Positions 48,864 through 54,764 of a stretch of DNA of 55,331 nucleotides are shown one piece after another. Both the position numbers and the translations under genes were made by a program. The notes under the pieces were generated by a model that was not told where the DNA came from, did no database searches, and saw only the letters and a program-made list of their open reading frames with translations. The stretch comes from an uncultured Eubacteriales bacterium (lineage in GTDB: Bacteria; Bacillota; Clostridia; Oscillospirales; Acutalibacteraceae), in NCBI GenBank assembly GCA_934486895.1, contig CAKSQZ010000011.1, forward strand, positions 1 through 55,331. Reading direction: 5' to 3'. The number at the start of each line of letters is the position of its first letter. The first letter of the stretch is position 1.

Positions 48864-49778
48864 ATGCATTTTAATGACAGAGATGAAATAATTGCCTTGA
48901 CCCCGCTTTGGAAAGGCGAGCGTTTGCCCGACGGCAGACCGAAGGTTGCAGACAAATATCTTGACGCTCTTAAAGATATGACTCTTGAAGAGGTCTGGAA
49001 GCCGATATATGTTCTCGGCTATGAAAATCAGTTTGTCGGCGGCGGCGAAAACCCGATGCACACACTGCACGACGACGGCAGAAAGCTAATCGGACGCGCT
49101 GTTACCTGCAGCTTCTGCCCGACAAGACCCGATCTGCACGATGTTATGTTTGCAAAGGGCGAGGAAGAAGGCAGACACGGCAACTACAATCAGTGGGTGA
49201 TCGACAGCCTTGTTGAACGCGATGTTGTTGTTGCGGATATGTATGATAAGATCTACAAGGGTACATTCCTCGGCGGCAACCTCACCACCGCTATCAAGAC
49301 GCGCACCAAAAACGGCGGCGCTGTTATCTGGGGCGGTATTCGTGATGTTGAGCAGATGAAGAAGGTTGAGGATGTTCAGGTCTACTATCGCGGCATCGAT
49401 CCGACACCGATCAGAGAGTTTATCATGACCGGTTTCAACTCTGTCACAAACTTCGGAGGCGCTGTATGCCTGCCGGGCGATGTTGTATTCGGTGCAGGCG
49501 GCGGTGTTCTGTTTATTCCGTCGCATCTTGTTGCAGATGTTGTTGAGGGCGCTGCCAAGACTCATGTTAAAGACGATTTCGGCTTTGAGATGATTGCTCA
49601 GAACAAGTTTACCACCGCTCAGATCGACCGCAACACATGGACAGAGGAAATGCTCGATATGCTGCTCGAATGGATCAAGACAGATCCGAGAGGTGAGGAG
49701 TATCGTGATCTCGATTGGTCGAAGGAATACGATCTTGCCCGCAACGGCGACCCGAATGACACTCAGACAGCACTTTAA
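48864..49778 (+). CDS. RraA-like family protein (putative aldolase/decarboxylase fold)
   Basis: 304 aa, longer than simple RraA (about 160-220). Central block 'GNYNQWVIDSLVERDVVVADMYDKIYKGTFLGGNLTTAIKTRTKNGGAVIWGGIRDVEQM' carries the conserved G-G-x-x-R-D signature ('WGGIRD') and 'LGGNLTT'. N- and C-terminal extensions are acidic and unusual. HMG/CHA aldolases of this family cleave 4-hydroxy-4-methyl-2-oxoglutarate-type 2-keto acids to pyruvate, or decarboxylate oxaloacetate, whereas RraA itself inhibits RNase E. In this operon an enzyme acting on a 2-keto-3-deoxy acid is the attractive reading, but the substrate is not established. Confidence 0.85.
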   Translation: MHFNDRDEIIALTPLWKGERLPDGRPKVADKYLDALKDMTLEEVWKPIYVLGYENQFVGGGENPMHTLHDDGRKLIGRAVTCSFCPTRPDLHDVMFAKGEEEGRHGNYNQWVIDSLVERDVVVADMYDKIYKGTFLGGNLTTAIKTRTKNGGAVIWGGIRDVEQMKKVEDVQVYYRGIDPTPIREFIMTGFNSVTNFGGAVCLPGDVVFGAGGGVLFIPSHLVADVVEGAAKTHVKDDFGFEMIAQNKFTTAQIDRNTWTEEMLDMLLEWIKTDPRGEEYRDLDWSKEYDLARNGDPNDTQTAL

Positions 49779-49796
49779 TTTTGGGAGGACTAAAAA

Positions 49797-51155
49797 ATGC
49801 TTTCACCTGCTGAAAACAGAAAGATCTGGACTGCGGCGATGGAAAGAAGCCGCGATCTGCTTGATGGCAGAGTTAAAAACGATATAGAAAAGCACCGCAA
49901 GGGCTGGTGCAAGCTTCGTTTCACCGATGAAAACGGCGAGCCGCTCAAAAACATGAAGGTTAAAGTCGATCAGGCTACTCATGATTTCGGTTTCGGCGCA
50001 AATATTTTCATGCTCGATGAATTTGAAGATCCGAAATACAACGAGAAATACCGCGAGCAGTTTAAGGAGTATTTCAATGTGGCCACCGTTCCTTTCTACT
50101 GGAACGGTGTTGAGCCGGACGAGGGTCAGCCGCGCTATGATAAGCACAGCAAAAAGGTTTACCGCCGCCCTGCTCCCGAGCTTTGCATGGAATACTGCGA
50201 GGAAAACGGAATTACCCCGAAGCTTCACTGCCTTGTTTACGACAAGTTTATTCCGAAGTGGACACCAAGAAACGACATGGAGAAGATGGAGGCTCTTTAT
50301 GAAGAGCGTATGCGTCAGATCTCCGAGCGTTTTTCGGGCAGAATGCTTGAATTTGAAGTTATCAACGAGCTTCTTTTGGAGCCGAGATGGGATTACAAGA
50401 GCGTTATAAGCAACAAGCACGACATTGTTGAATGGGCTTTTGATCTTGCGAGAAAGTATTTCCCGGATGAGACGCTTGTTATCAACGAGGCGGATCATGT
50501 TATCGAGCTTGCTGAGGAAAGATACCGCGACGCTTACTTCCTGCTTGTTGAGAACGCGCTGAGAAACGGCGTTGATATTGACAAGATCGGTCTTCAGTAT
50601 CACATCTTCACCGGTGCTACGACTGCTAACGATGAGGAATACGAAGAGGCGGTTCTGGCGGGCGACAAGCTTGTTGATCCCGATCTTATTCTTAAAGGTC
50701 TTGATATTATCGCTCAGCTCGGTCTTCCGCTCGAGCTCACCGAGGTCACTGTCCCGACATTCGGCGAAACCGAGGAGGACGAAGAGCTCCAGGCTGATCT
50801 TCTCGAACTGCTTTACAGCGTCTGGTTCAGCCATCCTGCTGTCAACACCGTTGTTTATTGGAATGTTCCGGACGGTTATGCTTATATCGATCCCGACAGA
50901 AAGGACTGCCTTTGGAACGAGAACAAGTGCCGCGGCGGTCTGTGGCACCACGATCTGACTCCGAAGAAATCGGCGCTCAGACTCCACAAGCTTGTTCACG
51001 ATGTTTGGCACACAACAGAAGAGCTCACGACCGATGAAAACGGATATGTTGAGTTTCGCGGCTTCTACGGCGAATACACCGCTGAGGCAGGCGACTTTGC
51101 CGCTTCGTTCGGTATCCATAAGGGCGACAGCGAAGTTACCGAGATAATTCTTTAA
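49797..51155 (+). CDS. Divergent GH10-like glycosidase, cytoplasmic
   Basis: 452 aa, no signal peptide. A glycoside hydrolase family 10-type TIM barrel (about 20-400). The acid/base Glu is in 'EVINELLLE' (about residue 190; classic WDVVNE) and the nucleophile Glu in 'LELTEVTVP' (about 316; classic TELD). Trp-rich subsite 'TVVYWNVPDGYAYID' and a later 'WHHDLTPK' are conserved. The xylanase block HTLVWH is changed to 'HCLVYD', losing the -1 subsite His. A C-terminal ~60-residue region has a beta-rich add-on ('YVEFRGFYGEYTAEAGDF'). Its place in a sugar-acid operon suggests hydrolysis of imported, possibly uronic-acid-containing oligosaccharides rather than extracellular xylan. Confidence 0.82.
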   Translation: MLSPAENRKIWTAAMERSRDLLDGRVKNDIEKHRKGWCKLRFTDENGEPLKNMKVKVDQATHDFGFGANIFMLDEFEDPKYNEKYREQFKEYFNVATVPFYWNGVEPDEGQPRYDKHSKKVYRRPAPELCMEYCEENGITPKLHCLVYDKFIPKWTPRNDMEKMEALYEERMRQISERFSGRMLEFEVINELLLEPRWDYKSVISNKHDIVEWAFDLARKYFPDETLVINEADHVIELAEERYRDAYFLLVENALRNGVDIDKIGLQYHIFTGATTANDEEYEEAVLAGDKLVDPDLILKGLDIIAQLGLPLELTEVTVPTFGETEEDEELQADLLELLYSVWFSHPAVNTVVYWNVPDGYAYIDPDRKDCLWNENKCRGGLWHHDLTPKKSALRLHKLVHDVWHTTEELTTDENGYVEFRGFYGEYTAEAGDFAASFGIHKGDSEVTEIIL

Positions 51156-51170
51156 AAAGGGGCGTTATTT

Positions 51171-51911
51171 ATGGGCTCAAACGGAAAACGCGCGCTCGTT
51201 ACCGGCTCGTCGAGAGGTATCGGCAGAGCGATAGCGATCTCTCTTGCAAAGGACGGCTACGAGGTCATTGTTCATTGCGCAGGAAATGCTCAGAAAGCGC
51301 ATGAAACAGCCGATATAATTGCAAAAAACGGCGGCAGCGCGACAGTTGTTCAGGCGGATCTTTGCGATCCCGAGCAGACACTGAAGCTTGCAAAGGAAAT
51401 GGGTGATATTGATACGCTGGTGCTCAATGCATCGGTGCAGATCAAGGAGCACTGGGAAGATATCAGCCTTGAGCACTGCCACAAACAGCTCAACTGCAAC
51501 CTTGTTTCATCTATGCTTCTGATACAGGCGGCGGCGCCTTATATGAAAAAGGCAGGCTGGGGCAGAATAGTCACTATCGGCTCGGTGCAGGAAGCAAAGC
51601 CGCACCCCGATATGCTTGTTTATTCCGCGTCCAAAGCGGCGCAGACAAATATGATGCGCTCGCTCTCACTTCAGCTTGCAGAGTACGGCATAACTGTCAA
51701 CAATGTTGCTCCGGGCGTTATTGCTACCGACCGCAACGCCGAAGCACTTGCAGACAAGGAGTATGCTAAAAAGGTCATGGATTCGATCCCTGTTCGGTTC
51801 TACGGCGAGGCCGAGGACTGTGCAGGCATCGTAAGCCTTCTCTGCTCCGACGACGGCAGATATATCACTGGTCAGAGCATTTATGTGGACGGAGGCAAGA
51901 GCGTACAATGA
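51171..51911 (+). CDS. SDR family oxidoreductase
   Basis: 246 aa. Rossmann motif 'TGSSRGIGRAIA' (about 11-22), 'VVQADLCDPEQ' (dinucleotide region), 'LVLNASVQIKEH' (NNAG-like), catalytic Ser in 'TIGSVQEAKPH' (about 138), YxxxK 'YSASKAA' (about 151-155) and 'NNVAPGVIATDRN'. It ends 'YITGQSIYVDGGKSVQ', typical of classical SDRs. NAD or NADP preference is not decided by eye. In context it may oxidise the released sugar (or reduce a keto intermediate). Overlaps the MBL gene by 4 nt. Confidence 0.93.
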   Translation: MGSNGKRALVTGSSRGIGRAIAISLAKDGYEVIVHCAGNAQKAHETADIIAKNGGSATVVQADLCDPEQTLKLAKEMGDIDTLVLNASVQIKEHWEDISLEHCHKQLNCNLVSSMLLIQAAAPYMKKAGWGRIVTIGSVQEAKPHPDMLVYSASKAAQTNMMRSLSLQLAEYGITVNNVAPGVIATDRNAEALADKEYAKKVMDSIPVRFYGEAEDCAGIVSLLCSDDGRYITGQSIYVDGGKSVQ

Positions 51912-52600
51912 CGATCGAATGGATAGGCCAGAGCGGTTATATCATTCGCTCGGACAGCACCGAGATAGTTATTGATCCGTATCTTTCCGATGTTGTCGGT
52001 CGTTTGGCAAATAAGTCGAGGATAGTTCCCGCACCGATAGAGCCTGCCGACATTAAGGCGGACGCTGTCATTTGCACACATGATCATCTCGATCATATTG
52101 ATATCGATTCAATCCCCTTGATGGACGATTCGCTTGCATTTATCACCACAAACGATGGCAAGCAGAAAATACTTTCTCTCGGCAAGAAAAAGGTGACGGC
52201 GCTGAATGTAGGCGAGAGCGTTTCGGTCGGCGATATGACGATCACTGCGGTCTATGCGAATCACACAGTAGAGGCGTTCGGCGTTGTTGTGAAATGCGGC
52301 GGTATTACGCTTTATTTCAGCGGAGACACGCTTTATGATGAAAAGCTGTTTGATATATCAAAGTATCATCCCGATTACACTTTTATCTGCATAAACGGCA
52401 AGCTCGGCAATATGAATGTCGATGAAGCGCTGACGACTGCTCGCCGTATCGGTGCGAAGTTCAATGTGCCGAACCACTACGGTATGTTTGCAGAGAACAC
52501 CGAGGATCCCTCGAAGTTTACCGACAAGATCGACGGCGGTTTTACAATGGATCTCGCTGTCAGCTACGAAATCACCGAAAACGGGCTTTTGGCTCTTTGA
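51908..52600 (+). CDS. MBL-fold hydrolase, UlaG-like lactonase candidate
   Basis: 230 aa. The metallo-beta-lactamase motif HxHxDH is exact: 'CTHDHLDHID' (about residues 57-63), then 'VYANHTVEAFGVVV' with a third His, 'LYFSGDTLYDEKLF' with the bridging Asp and 'FNVPNHYGMF' with the last His. This spacing and length resemble UlaG (L-ascorbate-6-phosphate lactonase) more than classic beta-lactamases. A lactonase opening an aldonolactone produced by the SDR would complete an oxidative route to the dehydratase. Last gene of the operon; a terminator follows. Confidence 0.85.
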   Translation: MTIEWIGQSGYIIRSDSTEIVIDPYLSDVVGRLANKSRIVPAPIEPADIKADAVICTHDHLDHIDIDSIPLMDDSLAFITTNDGKQKILSLGKKKVTALNVGESVSVGDMTITAVYANHTVEAFGVVVKCGGITLYFSGDTLYDEKLFDISKYHPDYTFICINGKLGNMNVDEALTTARRIGAKFNVPNHYGMFAENTEDPSKFTDKIDGGFTMDLAVSYEITENGLLAL

Positions 52601-52610
52601 TAACAACTGA

Positions 52611-52655
52611 TAGGACTGCGTATTTCTTTATGGGATACGCAGTCTTATTTTTGGA
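52611..52655 (+). terminator. Terminator of the sugar-acid operon
   Basis: GACTGCGTAT and ATACGCAGTC arms with an 11-nt loop, then TTATTTTT. Confidence 0.85.
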
Positions 52656-52749
52656 TTTTGATAAATATGGGAGGTTTATGGGACAGTTGTTTTTGTAGAA
52701 TAGGATTGTCCCTTGAGGGAGAAGTTATGAAAAAAGAGGTATGAACGAT

Positions 52750-53040
52750 ATGAAAATGATCGGATTTTTGAGAAGTGTTAAGGTTTTGCTCGCTTTTGCA
52801 ATGCTGTTTTGCGTGGGTGCGGTGTTTGTCGGGGCAGCGACAGTCGAACAGGCCGGTATCGAGATCGGCGAGGCGGCGGACGCTGTTTTGTCGCCTGCGA
52901 TCGGTGCGGTTGTGTGCTTTGCGCTGATAGTGTTCTGCGATCGCATTGCGGGTTCGGTGAAGTCGTATTGCCGCCGCAGACGCAGAGTGCGCCTGCCGAT
53001 AAATAAATGCGGTGAACCGAAATTTACCCGTGTGGCTTGA
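52750..53040 (+). CDS. Small two-helix membrane protein, unknown
   Basis: 96 aa from the ATG at 52750 (AGAGGT SD about 8 nt upstream; an ATG at 52741 directly abuts that SD). Two TM helices: 'VKVLLAFAMLFCVGAVFVGAA' and 'LSPAIGAVVCFALIVFCDRIAGSV', then a very basic tail 'SYCRRRRRVRLP' that should stay in the cytoplasm. No known domain. It sits between the sugar-acid operon and the tRNA-Pro region and has no visible partners. Confidence 0.55.
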   Translation: MKMIGFLRSVKVLLAFAMLFCVGAVFVGAATVEQAGIEIGEAADAVLSPAIGAVVCFALIVFCDRIAGSVKSYCRRRRRVRLPINKCGEPKFTRVA

Positions 53041-53055
53041 AAATTGATCCCGCTC

Positions 53056-53084
53056 TTGACAAACCTCGGCGAATACATTATAAT
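53056..53084 (+). promoter_or_regulatory. Consensus promoter of the interrupted tRNA-Pro
   Basis: TTGACA (53056-53061), 17-nt spacer, TATAAT (53079-53084); transcription would start a few bases before the tRNA 5' end. Confidence 0.85.
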
Positions 53085-53097
53085 ATGGTATGGTTCG

Positions 53098-53136
53098 TCG
53101 AGGTGTAGCTCACCTGGTAGAGCGCTTGGTTTGGGA
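53098..53136 (+). pseudogene. 5' half of tRNA-Pro, cut at the anticodon loop
   Basis: TCGAGGT acceptor strand, T-A, GCTC-D loop-GAGC, then the anticodon arm TTGG-TTTGGGA with the UGG anticodon loop. The expected CCAA closing strand, T-arm and acceptor 3' strand are absent; unrelated sequence (GCATAGACGG...) follows. The body differs from the intact tRNA-Pro at 53287, so it is not a simple duplication. Confidence 0.75.
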
Positions 53137-53286
53137 GCATAGACGGCATTTCTGACGTTTATCGGTGCCAACCGCCGAAAGCCCTTTAACCGTGTGAATT
53201 TCGGGCGGTTCGGAAAAAGAAAAAAGCAGTCAAAAATGTGTTTGACCACAGATTTGACCACTTACATGACCACAATTTAATAACTA
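53137..53286. other. Inserted junction segment with hairpin and TGACCAC direct repeats
   Basis: Contains AACCGCCGAAA...TTTCGGGCGGTT (about 53169-53213), a strong hairpin without a T run, and three TGACCAC repeats with an exact 12-bp period (about 53242-53272). The repeats could be integrase arm-type sites or the trace of a short coding repeat. Confidence 0.5.
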
Positions 53287-53363
53287 TCGGGGTGTAGCGC
53301 AGTTGATAGCGCGCCGCATTTGGGATGCGGAGGCCGCGAGTTTGAGCCTCGCCACTCCGACCA
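53287..53363 (+). tRNA. tRNA-Pro(UGG), CCA encoded
   Basis: Cloverleaf complete: acceptor TCGGGGT with ACTCCGA, D arm GCGC...GCGC, anticodon arm CCGCA-TTTGGGA-TGCGG with anticodon TGG, T arm GCGAG-TTTGAGC-CTCGC, and CCA. It has no consensus -35/-10 of its own; a weak TTGACC-n17-TTAATA lies just upstream, inside the TGACCAC repeats. Confidence 0.93.
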
Positions 53364-53402
53364 AAAATCCTCTGAAACCGAGCGTTTCAGAGGATTTTTC
53401 AT
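53364..53402 (+). terminator. Terminator after tRNA-Pro
   Basis: AAAATCCTCTGAAAC, loop CGAGC, GTTTCAGAGGATTTTTC. Confidence 0.9.
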
Positions 53403-53464
53403 ACCTTTAAGCCTTTTCTTTGTCTACTGCATCCCAAATTTTGAGCATTCAATCTGTTGTGGCA

Positions 53465-53493
53465 TTGACAGCATATACTTTCTTGGTTATAAT
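53465..53493 (+). promoter_or_regulatory. Consensus promoter of the HNH gene leader
   Basis: TTGACA (53465-53470), 17-nt spacer, TATAAT (53488-53493). The next start codon is at 53690, so the transcript has a leader of about 190 nt. Confidence 0.85.
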
Positions 53494-53498
53494 ATAAG

Positions 53499-53628
53499 TA
53501 AGCAAATCTAAATACTTTTTGCATTAGTAAAAAGATGATCGACAAATCCTTAGTTAAGCTGTTATAAGGATTGCCCTTTGAGGTTTCAGCAATAGGTTGC
53601 CCTATGTGTCGTTCAGAGTATTTGCTTA
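53499..53628 (+). ncRNA. Folded leader RNA upstream of the HNH gene
   Basis: TAAGCAAAT (53499-53507), at the predicted transcript 5' end, is an exact complement of ATTTGCTTA (53620-53628). Inside are CTTTTT...AAAAAG (about 53515-53534) and AATCCTT...AAGGATT (about 53545-53572), plus two related TTGCCCT(T/A)TG boxes (53571 and 53597). A GGAGGT at 53637-53642 has no start codon nearby. It may be a regulatory leader or a functional RNA partner of the nuclease; no known family is recognised. Confidence 0.45.
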
Positions 53629-53689
53629 ATAAAAAAGGAGGTCAAATACGGATTATACTTCTTAACTACTTTAGAAAGAGGTATATTTA

Positions 53690-54661
53690 ATGAACAAAAC
53701 TATGGAGCTTAACAAAGAAACCGCAAATCGATTGTGGGTAAAGCAATTTGGCAAAAGACAAAAGGCTTTTGACTTTGCCGGACGAGAAATTGCCAAAGCT
53801 TCCTACAACGACAGAAACAGTAATTTTGGATGGAATGTTGACCACATTCTTCCGGAATCAAGGGGCGGTAAAACCGCAGATCACAATCTAATCTGTTGCA
53901 GTATCAAAACCAATGACGAAAAAGCAGATCGCTTTCCTGCTTTCAAAGCAAATGGAAAGCAGTTTGAAATTCAGCGCAGAGAAAATCATTATGAAATCAT
54001 AGAGAAATCCCGTAAAACTGAAAATCAATACCTTGACGATTCTGTGAATTTTTATGATGTTGCGCAGGGATTAAAATGCTGGAAAAAATGCAAACCAGAT
54101 GAGCGTGAGGTCTTCGTTGCTTTTGCAAAAATTAAACTTGAAGTATCTTATGGAGAAACTTCTACAATTAATAAATTCCGCGAATTTATTAAAAAAATGT
54201 TTGACACCAGTAACATTTACGAAGACCGAAATATAAATTATTCATCATTCGGCTCAACAACAGTTGTTTTTACGATAGTGAATTATAATGTTCCTTCTAA
54301 AGAGGACAGTGAGGAATGGTTAAATCTCTGTGTTCTTTTAAGCACCTATCGTGATTATCTAATAAAAAAAACGGCTATTAATAAATTACAGATTCTTTGT
54401 GGAATTTTCTGCTATGAGAACGAATCGCAAATGCGTTCTGCTATTTGCAATGATATTATTGCTAACCATAATATGATCTTTAATGAAAATCTTATGGTTA
54501 ACGAGTTGATAAAAATTAATACAAGTGCAAATAAAGAGCTCGTTGACGCACAACCCATTTGTAGAATGACAATGTCATGTAGACCAGATATCAGATGGTA
54601 TCCATATAATCTTGTTTTTACAAAGTTATCGGCAAATTTACAAAAACGCATAGACAATTAA
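53690..54661 (+). CDS. HNH endonuclease family protein
   Basis: 323 aa, SD AAGAGGT 7 nt upstream. The HNH/McrA-type finger is in the first third: 'KAFDFAGREI' strand, 'WNVDHILPESRGGKTADHNLICCSIKTNDEKADRFP' with catalytic DH (about residue 50), central Asn (about 63) and the distal N-DEK-AD part in place of the third His. No zinc CxxC knuckles. The C-terminal 200 residues are novel to me and contain no known domain. AT-rich codon use differs from the host genes. Located between a tRNA-Pro junction and an integrase, it is a candidate defence or mobility nuclease of the element. Confidence 0.82.
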   Translation: MNKTMELNKETANRLWVKQFGKRQKAFDFAGREIAKASYNDRNSNFGWNVDHILPESRGGKTADHNLICCSIKTNDEKADRFPAFKANGKQFEIQRRENHYEIIEKSRKTENQYLDDSVNFYDVAQGLKCWKKCKPDEREVFVAFAKIKLEVSYGETSTINKFREFIKKMFDTSNIYEDRNINYSSFGSTTVVFTIVNYNVPSKEDSEEWLNLCVLLSTYRDYLIKKTAINKLQILCGIFCYENESQMRSAICNDIIANHNMIFNENLMVNELIKINTSANKELVDAQPICRMTMSCRPDIRWYPYNLVFTKLSANLQKRIDN

Positions 54662-54721
54662 CAGTATATTCCAATGGCCTCTAAAGAGATGCCGGGCAAC
54701 AGACATTTCATTTTTTCAGAA

Positions 54722-54764
54722 TTTACACCGCCACGGATTTTGTTTCCGTAGCGGTGTTTTCTTA
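54722..54764. terminator. Bidirectional terminator (HNH / integrase)
   Basis: ACACCGCCACGGA and TCCGTAGCGGTGT arms with T runs on both sides, between convergent genes. Confidence 0.8.

Noticed and set aside
49803..51119. 438-codon frame antisense to the GH10-like gene
   Set aside because: Same reason: complement of a gene with intact catalytic motifs.
53169..53213. Hairpin between the two tRNA-Pro units as a terminator
   Set aside because: No T run follows on the plus strand and none on the minus strand in the right place; it is A-rich downstream.
52725..53261. 178-codon minus-strand frame across the tRNA-Pro region
   Set aside because: It crosses the consensus tRNA promoter and the tRNA fragment, and its repeated VVK comes from the TGACCAC repeats. 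A decayed integrase tail cannot be excluded, but a real gene is unlikely.
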